From Legionella sp. (lineage in GTDB: Bacteria > Pseudomonadota > Gammaproteobacteria > Legionellales > Legionellaceae), in NCBI GenBank assembly GCA_002863045.1, contig PKDH01000014.1, positions 62,001 to 126,000 on the forward strand: DNA of 64,000 bases, written 5' to 3'. A program made the translations under genes and the position numbers. This document shows, in pieces, positions 55,934 to 64,000 of the stretch (position 1 is the first letter of the stretch; the number at the start of each line of letters is the position of its first letter). Below the pieces are notes generated by a model, which saw only the letters and a program-made list of their open reading frames with translations, had not been told where the DNA came from and ran no database searches.

Positions 55934-56604
55934 AATAGCTGCCCATCTTCAAGCTTAAACCTTTGCTGACAATGATGCGCCAAATGTTGATCATGGGTGA
56001 CCATGATCAAGGTCGTGTGTTCTTTGGCATTTAAGTCAAACAATAAGTCAATGATGGCCTGGGCGGTTTTTTTGTCTAAATTACCGGTGGGTTCATCCGC
56101 AAATAAAATACCTGGGTTGGTAGCAAACGCGCGGGCAATGGCCACGCGCTGTTGCTCGCCACCAGAAAGCTTGGCTGGTAAATGAGTGGTGCGATGGCTT
56201 AATCCTACTTGTGCCAGCCAATGTTGTGCCAGCATTTTGGCTTTAGGATGGTATTGAATTTCAAGTGGTAGCATGACATTTTCAAGCGCGGTTAGGTTGG
56301 GTAAAAGATGAAAAAATTGAAACACAAAGCCAATATTTTTAGCACGCCACAATGCGCGCTCATCTTCGGTCAGCTGATTTAAATTGGTTTGGTTATGCCA
56401 GATTGTGCCTGAGGTGGGCGGCATTAGGCCCGCCATTATGGTTAATAGACTTGTTTTGCCCGACCCTGAGGCGCCGGTAATGGCAATGGTGCTGCCGGCC
56501 GGGATGCTCAATTGAATTTTGTTTAAAAGGCAAACACGTTGCTCGGCAATCGTAATGCTATACTCAATATCAACCAATTTTATGAATGCGGATGCAACTG
56601 CCAT
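55927..56604 (-). CDS. ybbA: YbbA-type ABC ATPase
   Basis: 225 residues. Walker A Gly-Ala-Ser-Gly-Ser-Gly-Lys-Thr (about 42-49), signature Leu-Ser-Gly-Gly-Glu-Gln-Gln-Arg, Walker B Ile-Leu-Phe-Ala-Asp-Glu-Pro-Thr-Gly-Asn-Leu-Asp, and the switch Val-Thr-His-Asp. It is a LolD-like ATPase. The start ATG is shared, on the other strand, with the tesA start (CCATGG). AAGGAG stands ten bases before it, a little far but usable. Confidence 0.93.
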   Translation of the reverse strand: MAVASAFIKLVDIEYSITIAEQRVCLLNKIQLSIPAGSTIAITGASGSGKTSLLTIMAGLMPPTSGTIWHNQTNLNQLTEDERALWRAKNIGFVFQFFHLLPNLTALENVMLPLEIQYHPKAKMLAQHWLAQVGLSHRTTHLPAKLSGGEQQRVAIARAFATNPGILFADEPTGNLDKKTAQAIIDLLFDLNAKEHTTLIMVTHDQHLAHHCQQRFKLEDGQLLC

Positions 56605-57235
56605 GGGCCATAAACTCCTTGTAATAATTTTATTAAGTGTGCTGATGATGCCAAGTTATGCCAAAACCATCTTAATTATAGGCGATAGTTTAAGTGCCGC
56701 GTATGGCTTGATGCACACCGATTTGGGCTGGGTGGCATTATTACAAAAGCGCTTAGTGAACCAACGTTTGCCTTATCAGGTGGTGAATGCCAGTGTGAGT
56801 GGGGCGACCACCAGCAATGGCATCAATCAATTGCTCGTTAGCTTAAAATCGGTGCACCCTGATATTATTATCATCGAATTAGGCGCTAATGATGGCTTGC
56901 GTGGCTTGCCACTTATGAATATGCAAAAAAATTTAGAGCGCATGATTTTAGTCGCACAGCAAAAAAACGCCCGTGTATTATTATTAGCAACGCTCCTACC
57001 CCCTAATTACGGAGCGCATTATTTAACACAATTTAATCAAATCTACCAAACCCTGGCCGCGCAATATAAAGTGGCATTGGTTCCCATGTTTTTAGATAAA
57101 GTCGCCGGTCACACCGATTTAATGCAAACCGATGGCCTGCATCCAAATGCCAAAGCCCAAACTCAGATTTTAAATAACGTTTGGCCTGCGTTGCTAACGT
57201 TGATTAAGGCTCAGAGTATACAGGTTGATGTGTAA
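56603..57235 (+). CDS. tesA: GDSL thioesterase/lysophospholipase TesA
   Basis: 210 residues from the ATG at 56603; inner or earlier ATG codons at 56582 and 56555 are open alternatives. A signal peptide ends near Ser-Tyr-Ala. Block I Gly-Asp-Ser-Leu-Ser (catalytic Ser), block III Glu-Leu-Gly-Ala-Asn-Asp-Gly and block V Asp-Gly-Leu-His-Pro-Asn (catalytic Asp and His) are all present. It is a periplasmic multifunctional esterase. Ending is convergent with, and overlapping, the next gene. Confidence 0.93.
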   Translation: MGHKLLVIILLSVLMMPSYAKTILIIGDSLSAAYGLMHTDLGWVALLQKRLVNQRLPYQVVNASVSGATTSNGINQLLVSLKSVHPDIIIIELGANDGLRGLPLMNMQKNLERMILVAQQKNARVLLLATLLPPNYGAHYLTQFNQIYQTLAAQYKVALVPMFLDKVAGHTDLMQTDGLHPNAKAQTQILNNVWPALLTLIKAQSIQVDV

Positions 57236-57833
57236 GCTCATGATGAGGTATTTGCTTTGCTTGTGCAAATAACCGTGCATGGGCATTAGGCAAAGTTAGG
57301 CGTTGATTTAAAATAAGTTCAGCACGTGCTACAAGACCTGTTAAGCAATCCCAAGCAATGTTAGGCAATAAGTCATCTAAAGCTTGTTGATTTAACCGCG
57401 CGGCCTTGTTATCTAAATCAATACTTTGATGGAAGGGCGGCACAGTCAAACATGGAATAGCAGCTGTAGCGCGTTTAGGGCGTTGCATGATTTCTTGTTG
57501 TAATCGTTGTATAAAGATGCGTAAATCATCAACCTCTAAAGCTTTGAAGGTCACATCCATATACGTTTCACCTTCAAGGATATGCATAAGTTCATGCCAC
57601 AGTACAACCGCATCAATGCCTCTAAAAGTTTGTGTTGTTTGATTTAAATCAGCCAACGCATCAAGATAACTGACTTCTATCGTCAAAGGGCTTATCACCA
57701 TGGCTCGATTAGCACAAGGCACACTTAGGCAGGCATGCTTAAAAGATTGTGTTTCACGACTGGTGTTTTCGATAACCAGATTAACCATGATGGTTGCTTC
57801 AGGAAAACGAGCCTCAGGATAGCGTTCGTTCAC
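57204..57833 (-). CDS. Unrecognised protein with a His-Glu-x-x-His motif
   Basis: 209 residues, no signal peptide. The N-terminal half has beta-type sequence (Ile-Met-Val-Asn-Leu-Val-Ile-Glu-Asn, Leu-Thr-Ile-Glu-Val-Ser-Tyr) and near residue 80 Leu-Trp-His-Glu-Leu-Met-His-Ile-Leu-Glu, which fits a zinc-protease signature but without the third ligand region I would expect. The form also resembles small beta-sandwich proteins of the WapI type, where such a helix carries no metal. The C-terminal half is helical. Overlaps the end of tesA by 32 bases. Function not assigned. Confidence 0.6.
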   Translation of the reverse strand: MNERYPEARFPEATIMVNLVIENTSRETQSFKHACLSVPCANRAMVISPLTIEVSYLDALADLNQTTQTFRGIDAVVLWHELMHILEGETYMDVTFKALEVDDLRIFIQRLQQEIMQRPKRATAAIPCLTVPPFHQSIDLDNKAARLNQQALDDLLPNIAWDCLTGLVARAELILNQRLTLPNAHARLFAQAKQIPHHELTHQPVYSEP

Positions 57834-57926
57834 GTGATTGATTATAAATAAAATAAAACTTTAATGTGGCACGTTATTTGCTTTGTTAACCATCTAAGCT
57901 AAATCAATGGATACAAAGGAGATAGC

Positions 57927-58904
57927 ATGCGGTGTATACAAAGATGGTTAAGTGTGGTGGTCGGCTTGATGTTGCTGCATTCGGTGAGTTGGGCAGGCAA
58001 TGCTTGGCAGAGCTGGGTTGCCGATGTGCGCCAAGAGGCATTAGCGCAGGGCATTTCAGCGGCTCTTTTTGACCGAATTTTTGCTGAGATTGGTGAGCCT
58101 AGTCGGCGGGTGAAGAATTTGGCGCGCTCACAACCCGAGCATCGTTTGACCTACAGCCGTTATCTAAAAACACGCGCTGACAATTATCGTATTACATTAG
58201 GGCGTAAATATTATAAAAAGTATCAAGGCTTACTTGAGCGTATTGGTCATGAATATGGCGTAGACCCCTGTTTTATTGTGTCTTTTTGGGGCATGGAATC
58301 TAGTTATGGGAGCTATATGGGTAATTTTCCGGTGATCAAGTCACTGGCAACGCTTGCCTATGATTCAAAGCGTCCGGAATTTTTTCGTAAGCAACTTTTT
58401 ATCGCGCTAAAAATTGTTAATGACGGTCATGTATCGTTAGATAAGTTTAAAGGAGAATGGGCCGGTGCTTCAGGTCAGCCCCAATTCTTGCCGTCTAGCT
58501 GGGTAAAATTTGCCGTTGACTATGATGGCGATGGCCGTAAAGACATTTGGGCAAGCAAGCCTGATGTGTTTGCCTCAATCGCCAATTACATGAAACAAAA
58601 TGGTTGGCAATATCATGAACCTTGGGCAATTTATGTGACACTTCCGACGAATTTTAATGAGGCACTTGAAGGTAAAAAAACGACCAAACTTGTCAGTGAG
58701 TGGACCAAGCTTGGCGTTAGAACCACTCATGGTGAACCGTTGCCGTTTCCGCATTTAAAAGCAAGTATCATCAAGCCTTTTGGCGGACCAGTTTTTTTAG
58801 CCTATCCAAATTACAAAATGATTTTACGTTATAACAATTCGATTTATTATGCCGGTGCTATTGGTTATATGGCCGATAAAATTTGCCAGCGACGCAATGA
58901 TTAA
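57927..58904 (+). CDS. Lytic murein transglycosylase, MltB family
   Basis: 325 residues with an export signal ending near Ser-Trp-Ala-Gly. The core has Phe-Trp-Gly-Met-Glu-Ser-Ser-Tyr-Gly (about 119-127; Glu is catalytic), Ser-Leu-Ala-Thr-Leu-Ala-Tyr-Asp and Gly-Ala-Ser-Gly-Gln-Pro-Gln-Phe-Leu-Pro-Ser-Ser, then Asp-Tyr-Asp-Gly-Asp-Gly-Arg-Lys-Asp, the calcium loop. It cuts peptidoglycan with 1,6-anhydro formation. No lipobox is seen, so it is a soluble periplasmic form. AAGGAGAT precedes the start. Confidence 0.92.
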   Translation: MRCIQRWLSVVVGLMLLHSVSWAGNAWQSWVADVRQEALAQGISAALFDRIFAEIGEPSRRVKNLARSQPEHRLTYSRYLKTRADNYRITLGRKYYKKYQGLLERIGHEYGVDPCFIVSFWGMESSYGSYMGNFPVIKSLATLAYDSKRPEFFRKQLFIALKIVNDGHVSLDKFKGEWAGASGQPQFLPSSWVKFAVDYDGDGRKDIWASKPDVFASIANYMKQNGWQYHEPWAIYVTLPTNFNEALEGKKTTKLVSEWTKLGVRTTHGEPLPFPHLKASIIKPFGGPVFLAYPNYKMILRYNNSIYYAGAIGYMADKICQRRND

Positions 58905-58925
58905 TGGATGGAGTTAGGAGCTGCC

Positions 58926-59795
58926 ATGAAGTATCTTGATAAAAAAGCGAGTTTAACACCTGAGGTTCAGCGAATTATGTTTGATAAAGGCACAGAGTAT
59001 CCCAATTTTGATGCTCATGAACCGCCGGCTCAAACACTTAGCTATGCTTGTCGTCGTTGTGGTTTGGTGTTGTTTCGCGCAGCACATTATTTTCATTCAG
59101 GATGCGGGTGGCCAAGTTTTGATGATGAATTATCCGGGAGCATCAATAAACAGCCAGATACCGATGGAGTGCGTACCGAAATACTGTGTAGCCGCTGTCT
59201 AAGTCATTTGGGTCACGTATTTACAGGTGAGCATTTTACCGCTAACAATCAACGCCATTGTGTCAATCAAGCCGCGCTGGATGTCTTATACAGTCCAACG
59301 GTTACCGATACCCAAGAAGCCATCGTTGCAGGAGGGTGCTTTTGGGGTGTTGAGCATTTTTTTGCTAACTTTGCCGGTGTGGTCAAAGCCGAATCAGGTT
59401 ATATCGGCGGCAGGGTGGTACAACCAACTTATGAGCAGATATGTTCTGGTCAAACCGGCCATTATGAAGCAGTACGCGTGGTATTTGATACGCAACAAAC
59501 CAATTATCAAGCAATTATTAAGCGATTTTTTGAAATTCACGACCCAACGCAAGCAGCAGGTCAGGGGCCTGATATTGGTTCACAATATCAAAGTGCTATT
59601 TTCTGTTTTGATGACGCACAACGTATGATTGCACAAGATTTAATCAATCAGTTAAAGCATAAAGGCTTTGATGTCGCCACAAAGCTATTAGATATGCAGA
59701 TATTTTGGCCGGCTGAAAGGTATCATCAAGGCTATTATACCAAGCATGCTAGTGTGCCTTATTGTCATCATCCGGTGGCGCGTTTTGAGCGTTAG
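58926..59795 (+). CDS. msrBA: MsrB-MsrA fusion, methionine sulfoxide reductase
   Basis: 289 residues from the ATG at 58926, chosen for AGGAG just before it. The MsrB half (about 1-130) has the zinc pairs Cys-Arg-Arg-Cys and Cys-Ser-Arg-Cys and the active Arg-His-Cys-Val-Asn. The MsrA half (about 135-289) has Gly-Gly-Cys-Phe-Trp-Gly-Val-Glu. Domain order B-A is less common than A-B in fusions but is known. It reduces both stereoisomers of oxidised methionine. No signal peptide. Its end overlaps tatB on the other strand. Confidence 0.93.
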   Translation: MKYLDKKASLTPEVQRIMFDKGTEYPNFDAHEPPAQTLSYACRRCGLVLFRAAHYFHSGCGWPSFDDELSGSINKQPDTDGVRTEILCSRCLSHLGHVFTGEHFTANNQRHCVNQAALDVLYSPTVTDTQEAIVAGGCFWGVEHFFANFAGVVKAESGYIGGRVVQPTYEQICSGQTGHYEAVRVVFDTQQTNYQAIIKRFFEIHDPTQAAGQGPDIGSQYQSAIFCFDDAQRMIAQDLINQLKHKGFDVATKLLDMQIFWPAERYHQGYYTKHASVPYCHHPVARFER

Positions 59796-60006
59796 CGTAT
59801 TGCTCGTCGGCAAGGCGTGCTTGGCGTGTGCGCTCTTGTAAGGCCTGTTCGTTTAATTGTTGCTGCCAAAGTTGGGCTAGATGCTGAGTTAAGGCGCGAT
59901 ATTGCTGCCTTAACTGGTGTAGATGTTGGGCTAGCATGGGTAACTTTTGCGGCCCAAATACCACGAGTGTCACTAAGATGATGACCAACATTTCAGCATA
60001 GCTCAT
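59749..60006 (-). CDS. tatB: Sec-independent translocase protein TatB, short
   Basis: 85 residues. N-terminal membrane helix, then Val-Val-Phe-Gly-Pro-Gln-Lys-Leu-Pro, the TatB form of the Phe-Gly-Pro hinge, followed by an amphipathic helix rich in Gln and Leu. It is shorter than in Escherichia coli (171), but similar short forms exist. The start overlaps the tatA stop. The last 47 bases overlap the msrBA gene on the other strand. tatC does not follow. Confidence 0.85.
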   Translation of the reverse strand: MSYAEMLVIILVTLVVFGPQKLPMLAQHLHQLRQQYRALTQHLAQLWQQQLNEQALQERTRQARLADEQYANAQNAPPDDDNKAH

Positions 60007-60179
60007 GGCTTGGAAGAGGGAGGGATATCATCGTGATTGTCGTTAAGTGCACGCTTAAAATGCTTGAGTGCCTCACCCAAATCACGCCCTAATGTTTTAA
60101 GTTTTTGAGTGCCAAACAAGGCGATGATGATCAATAAAATTAATAATAATGACAAAGGACTTGTGCCAGTTAACCCCAT
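60003..60179 (-). CDS. tatA: Sec-independent translocase protein TatA
   Basis: 58 residues. Met-Gly-Leu-Thr-Gly-Thr-Ser-Pro-Leu-Ser, then a membrane helix, the hinge Leu-Phe-Gly-Thr-Gln-Lys-Leu (Phe-Gly hinge), then an amphipathic helix (Leu-Gly-Arg-Asp-Leu-Gly-Glu-Ala-Leu-Lys-His-Phe-Lys) and an Asp-rich tail. All features are typical for TatA, which forms the pore of the twin-arginine system. It begins one base after the end of ubiB; its TGA overlaps the tatB ATG. Confidence 0.9.
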   Translation of the reverse strand: MGLTGTSPLSLLLILLIIIALFGTQKLKTLGRDLGEALKHFKRALNDNHDDIPPSSKP

Positions 60180-60180
60180 T

Positions 60181-61833
60181 TTAAGGTCTCCTCTTTGGAT
60201 AACTACACCACATAACCAAGCCGCTCATAACAGCAATTATGCTTGTTTTTAACACGAAATTATCAAAATTTAAAAAATTTGACAAGTATAGTAAATCTAA
60301 CACCCCCACACTAAGCAGCACACCCAAGCCCAAACCATACCATGTTGATTTGGGCTTGGGTGTGGTTTGCGGTAAGTGGGAATGAGTATGTTGGCTTAGC
60401 TGCATTTTTTGTAGAGTCAGTACCTCAAACATCAAGCGTGGCATATAAGGTAGTTGCTCGGTGATAAAGGGTAGATTTTCTTTCAAGCGCTTGACGACGG
60501 CACGCGGCCCCATTTGTTCATTAAGCCATCTTTTAAGAAAAGGTTTGGCGGTTTGCCATAAATCCAATTCAGGATAAAGTTGGCGCCCAAGACCCTCAAT
60601 GGCCAATAAAGTTTTTTGTAGCAACATCAACTGCGGTTGTATGTCCATTTCAAAGCGTCGCGCCACTTGTAATAAGCGCAACACCACTTGAGCAAATGAA
60701 ATATCTTTAAGTGGTTTATCAAAAATTGGTTCACACACGGTGCGAATAGCGCTCTCAAATTCTTCTATACGCGTGTGAACTGGTATCCAACCCGATTCCA
60801 CATGAAGCTCGGCAACACGGCGGTAATCGCGGCTAAAAAAAGCATATAAATTTTCAGCGATATAGCGTTTATCATTGTTACTTAATGTGCCAATAATACC
60901 AAAATCAACGCAAATATACTGAGGCTCATCAGGGTGTTCGGTTGATACAAAAATATTGCCAGGATGCATGTCGGCATGAAAAAAGCAATCACGAAACACT
61001 TGGGTGAAAAAAATTTCAACACCACGCTCGGCTAATTTTTTAATGTTAATATGGTGAGCTTCAAGCTTTGCCCGGTCGCCGATAGGGATGCCATAGATAC
61101 GCTCCATAACCAGAACATTTTCACGCGTATAATCCCAAAAAATTTCAGGCACATATAGCAACGCTGACTGTTTAAAATTACGTCGAAGTTGAGTGGCGTT
61201 CGCCGCTTCGCGTTGCAAATCCATTTCATCACGCAAATTATGTTCAAATTCACGAATCATCTCTTGTGGTTTAAAACGCCGGGCTTCTGGCCAATAAGTA
61301 TCAACCAAGCGCGCTAAGGTGCGCATGATGCTCAAATCTTGCTCGATAATAGGGCGCATATTGGGACGCAGTATTTTCACCACGACTTTTTCACCGGTTT
61401 TAAGCGTAGCGGCATGGACTTGCGCCATAGAAGCGCAGGCCAGGGGGATGGGGTCAAATTCAGCAAAAAGCTCATAAGCGGATAAACCAAAAGCTTTTTC
61501 AATGGTGTGGAGTGCTTGTTTGCTGGTAAATGCTGGCACTTTATCTTGCAATTTACAAAGCTCAATGGCGATATCAGCAGGTAGAATATCTGGGCGTGTT
61601 GACAAAGCCTGGCCAAGTTTGACAAAGATAGGGCCAAGCTCTTCTAATGAACGTCTTAGCGCCACACCGCGATTAAAATCGGGTCGTTTGCGCCAATACC
61701 AGGGATTAAAATAAACAATGAATCTAAAAGGCGCGAATAAATGCAATGACACAATAAGTTGGTCAAGGCCATGGCGTGCCAGCACAATATTAATGTAGAT
61801 AAGGCGTATCAACTGATGAAATGCTTGTATCAT
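60181..61833 (-). CDS. ubiB: UbiB, ubiquinone biosynthesis ABC1-family protein
   Basis: 550 residues, the usual length. The atypical kinase core shows Lys-Leu-Gly-Gln-Ala-Leu-Ser-Thr-Arg-Pro-Asp (the Lys-x-Gly-Gln motif), Ala-Ser-Met-Ala-Gln-Val-His-Ala-Ala (the Ala-rich loop), and His-Ala-Asp-Met-His-Pro-Gly-Asn and Cys-Val-Asp-Phe-Gly-Ile for metal and catalysis. Two membrane helices stand at the C-terminus. It supports coenzyme Q synthesis. Overlaps the ubiJ end by four bases. Confidence 0.95.
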   Translation of the reverse strand: MIQAFHQLIRLIYINIVLARHGLDQLIVSLHLFAPFRFIVYFNPWYWRKRPDFNRGVALRRSLEELGPIFVKLGQALSTRPDILPADIAIELCKLQDKVPAFTSKQALHTIEKAFGLSAYELFAEFDPIPLACASMAQVHAATLKTGEKVVVKILRPNMRPIIEQDLSIMRTLARLVDTYWPEARRFKPQEMIREFEHNLRDEMDLQREAANATQLRRNFKQSALLYVPEIFWDYTRENVLVMERIYGIPIGDRAKLEAHHINIKKLAERGVEIFFTQVFRDCFFHADMHPGNIFVSTEHPDEPQYICVDFGIIGTLSNNDKRYIAENLYAFFSRDYRRVAELHVESGWIPVHTRIEEFESAIRTVCEPIFDKPLKDISFAQVVLRLLQVARRFEMDIQPQLMLLQKTLLAIEGLGRQLYPELDLWQTAKPFLKRWLNEQMGPRAVVKRLKENLPFITEQLPYMPRLMFEVLTLQKMQLSQHTHSHLPQTTPKPKSTWYGLGLGVLLSVGVLDLLYLSNFLNFDNFVLKTSIIAVMSGLVMWCSYPKRRP

Positions 61834-62444
61834 AAAGAGGTTATCCGCTTAAAATGAGCCTCTAGCCTGGCCACATCATTTTGCAGGGCGGCAATGTCAC
61901 TAAAAAAATCTTCTACAGCTTCGCGAGGGGGTGTAAGTAACACTTCTTCTTGCACATATTCAGTGATGGTTTGTTGTAGTGTATGGCTTACTTGTTTTCG
62001 AAAGGATTGCCCTTTGCGGACCAAATTGCCTAAATGATAGGCGGCAATATCGCCAGTGAAATAGGCCAAATGGCTTTCCCAATCAATATCAAGCTCATCA
62101 AATAAGCGTTTGACTTGCTCACCTAAAAGCACATCACCTGAGATGGTGATGGTGTTGTTGAACAAAGAGCGTGTGCGTGAAGCTGGTAAAAAACTTAATT
62201 TTATCAAGCCCAGAGGCGAGCTTTCGATGGTGGTATGGACCACATCGGGTGCTTGGGCTTGCACCTGCATTTGCCCCTGGGTGAAAGACAAATAGAACGC
62301 GGCTTTAAGTGGTAGGATGATAATTTTAAGTGCTTTACCATCAAGCTTAGCAAGGTTTGCCGAACTGGCCTCATCAAGGGCCAAAGCACGATTAATAGCC
62401 CGTTCAAGCGTATGTAGTGAAAATTTTTTAATCATAAAATTCAT
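61830..62444 (-). CDS. ubiJ: UbiJ, SCP2-domain ubiquinone biosynthesis protein
   Basis: About 204 residues from the ATG at 62444, one base after the ubiE stop; ATG 62435 is an alternative. The N-terminal 110 residues are an SCP2-like lipid-binding domain (Leu-Gly-Leu-Ile-Lys-Leu-Ser and Ile-Thr-Ile-Ser-Gly-Asp). The C-terminal part is helical with a coiled coil, with Leu-Gln-Asn-Asp-Val-Ala-Arg-Leu-Glu-Ala near the end. In Escherichia coli this protein scaffolds the Ubi complex together with UbiK. Confidence 0.9.
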   Translation of the reverse strand: MNFMIKKFSLHTLERAINRALALDEASSANLAKLDGKALKIIILPLKAAFYLSFTQGQMQVQAQAPDVVHTTIESSPLGLIKLSFLPASRTRSLFNNTITISGDVLLGEQVKRLFDELDIDWESHLAYFTGDIAAYHLGNLVRKGQSFRKQVSHTLQQTITEYVQEEVLLTPPREAVEDFFSDIAALQNDVARLEAHFKRITSL

Positions 62445-62445
62445 C

Positions 62446-63198
62446 TTAATATTTATAAGCAATATGCAATGCCACAATGCCATGGGTTAAATTATGATAG
62501 CGACAAGATTCAAAGCCTGCGTGTTCTATCATCGTCTTTAACGTTTCTTGGTCAGGATGCATGCGGATTGATTCGGCTAAATAGGCATAGCTTGCCGCAT
62601 CTTCGGCAAAATAGGCACCTAATTTAGGCAAAATATTGAAAGAATACCAATCATAAATGGCTTGTAGTGCGTGAGACTGTGGTTTAGAAAATTCAAGCAC
62701 CATGATTTTGCCACCAGGCTTACACACCCGAAACATCGAGGCCAATGCTTGGGCTTTATCGGTAACGTTGCGCAGACCAAACCCAATGGTAATACAATCC
62801 ATACTATTAGAGGCAAACGGCAGTGTTTGCGCGTTAGCTTGTACATACCTGACATTCTGCGAAAAACCGGCATTGGTTAAACGATTACGACCCACTTGCA
62901 ACATGCTGTTATTGATATCAGCTAAAATCACCTGACCTTTGCTGCCAACTTTGCGGCTTAGCAAGCGAGTTAAATCACCACTACCACCGGCTAAATCTAA
63001 CACAACTTGCCCTGGGCGAATCAGGCTTAATTGGGCGGTTAAATATTTCCACACATGATGAATGCCACCCGACATCAAATTGTTCATGCGATCGTAGTTG
63101 CGCGCGACAGAATCAAATACCGCGCCGACTTGTTGTTCTTTTTCATCCCATAAAACAGATTTAAAACCAAAGTGGGTTGTTTTTTTTGGCGAAGTCAT
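62446..63198 (-). CDS. ubiE: UbiE, ubiquinone/menaquinone C-methyltransferase
   Basis: 250 residues. [14 protein letters not shown] and [12 protein letters not shown] (SAM site), then [11 protein letters not shown] are the UbiE/COQ5 hallmarks. It adds the C2 methyl of ubiquinone. It leads the ubiE-ubiJ-ubiB-tatA-tatB cluster, in the same order as Escherichia coli. Confidence 0.97.
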   Translation of the reverse strand: MTSPKKTTHFGFKSVLWDEKEQQVGAVFDSVARNYDRMNNLMSGGIHHVWKYLTAQLSLIRPGQVVLDLAGGSGDLTRLLSRKVGSKGQVILADINNSMLQVGRNRLTNAGFSQNVRYVQANAQTLPFASNSMDCITIGFGLRNVTDKAQALASMFRVCKPGGKIMVLEFSKPQSHALQAIYDWYSFNILPKLGAYFAEDAASYAYLAESIRMHPDQETLKTMIEHAGFESCRYHNLTHGIVALHIAYKY

Positions 63199-63285
63199 AC
63201 AGTTTCCTGATGAAAAAATGCGGTGAATTAAAACTCCTTATTGATAACATACTCATCAATAAAAAGACAGTCAGGTGGTAAGCGC

Positions 63286-63705
63286 TTAAAGTAGTGCACG
63301 TAATAGGCTAAGATAAGTCTGCTCATCGGGCGGCATATTGGCTTGTTGAGCTTGCCATAACATCTGCGCCAAACATTGCATCATTAAGTGTTCTGTTGCC
63401 AAAGCATCATGCGTGCGTACTAATGCACCATAGATGGCTTTAATGCCCTGAGGCCTATCGGTAGCTACTTGTTCACGAATGGCCAAATGAAGTCCTAAAT
63501 GTAAAAAAGGATTGTCTTTAGAGTCAGGCGTATAGGCGGTAGTATCTTGATTCGTGGTATCAAATAATGGTTGAAATTCAGGATGGAGCCTAATTACCTC
63601 AACAATATTTTTCTCTAAAGCACTAAGCGGATGTTGCTTTAAGTGTTTATGCCAACTTGTATAAAATAGCTGTCTTGTATCGTTGATTGTTTGACCAAAA
63701 AACAT
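63286..63705 (-). CDS. DUF1841 family protein
   Basis: 139 residues. Starts Met-Phe-Phe-Gly-Gln-Thr then Arg-Gln-Leu-Phe-Tyr-Thr-Ser-Trp, followed by Leu-Ser-Ala-Leu-Glu-Lys and Ile-Arg-Leu-His-Pro-Glu, and Asn-Pro-Phe-Leu-His-Leu-Gly-Leu-His-Leu-Ala-Ile-Arg-Glu-Gln near residue 65. These fit the small DUF1841 family of proteobacteria. The role is unknown. It stands about 90 bases upstream of ubiE on the same strand. Confidence 0.85.
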   Translation of the reverse strand: MFFGQTINDTRQLFYTSWHKHLKQHPLSALEKNIVEVIRLHPEFQPLFDTTNQDTTAYTPDSKDNPFLHLGLHLAIREQVATDRPQGIKAIYGALVRTHDALATEHLMMQCLAQMLWQAQQANMPPDEQTYLSLLRALL

Positions 63706-64000
63706 GATTTATATCGCATACATACCCAAGTTGGCCATCATAACCTGTTTAGCCATGCTTTGCCAAGATTTTGTACAAACTGCTATAACTGCTTAAAAAA
63801 AGCACGGAAAAGTTGACGATTAAGCGAATGGTATGTAATAATCGCGATTGCGAGGTTGGACTTGCTATGTGTCATTCCACTGGGTCAATTGGCGACACAC
63901 CGATTGGCCCTTCCTTTATAAAGCTCACATCCTTATTACGATAGTTCTATCATTCATTATATAAAATACGTTCACCCATTTAAGTTTATAATGCTTTTCA
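63706..64000. other. Right end of the window, no gene seen
   Basis: About 295 bases upstream of the DUF1841 gene. AT-rich, with no open frame of note and no RNA gene that I can recognise. A minus-strand promoter for the DUF1841 gene should be here. Confidence 0.4.

Overview
The window comes from an AT-rich gammaproteobacterium that looks like a member of the Legionellales (Legionella or a close relative). The evidence is the set and order of housekeeping genes (rsmI/yraN/diaA/dolP, the nine-gene F-type ATP synthase operon, ubiE-ubiJ-ubiB-tatA-tatB, ybbA-ybbP divergent from tesA), island genes of a kind I associate with Legionella islands (recalled, not searched), and a U-box protein like the eukaryote-mimicking effectors of those bacteria. 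The assignment is from memory of families, not from a search.

Region 1 (1 to about 8680) is the right end of an integrated island. It holds the end of a metal-efflux locus (TolC-like gene and a His-rich periplasmic protein running off the left edge), an SBF/ACR3-type transporter, an overlapping block XRE regulator - unknown - peptide deformylase - MFS transporter, AlpA-like and Bro-N regulators, and a P4-type tyrosine integrase. It ends at a 47-base 3' fragment of tRNA-Asn, the presumed attachment site.

Region 2 (about 8680 to 24240) is a junkyard of mobile DNA around a few intact genes. It contains a decayed IS3-family element with visible inverted repeats, an IS5-family remnant, a RelB-like antitoxin with a frameshifted toxin, a Fic C-terminal remnant, an intact ABC exporter, an intact hipBA module with an operator of the classical HipB form, and a 2434-residue protein with a SecA-like helicase region. 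hipBA lies between two about 157-base direct repeats that carry the promoter and first codons of the giant gene. The giant gene lies between an IS3-type orfA remnant on its left and an orfB remnant on its right, in the same orientation.

Region 3 (24240 to 34950) is accessory or species-specific. It has a class A beta-lactamase-like protein whose catalytic serine is a cysteine, followed by a dehydrogenase-RraA fusion and an amidohydrolase-like protein that overlap as an operon. Then come a large unrecognised helical protein, a U-box protein with a coiled coil and a Cys-Cys tail, an SDR enzyme, a DUF2177 membrane protein, an outer-membrane barrel, a secreted repeat-rich protein and an MFS exporter.

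Region 4 (34950 to 64000) is mostly conserved chromosome: rRNA methylation and envelope lipoproteins, ATP synthase (with a good sigma70-type promoter), a YhiN-type flavoprotein, a macAB/tolC-like export operon, rpiA, small lipoproteins, a YbbA-YbbP ABC system with tesA, MltB, an MsrB-MsrA fusion, and the ubiquinone/Tat cluster. tatA is too short to be found by a simple length cutoff but is clear by reading. No rRNA operon, complete tRNA or CRISPR array was seen.
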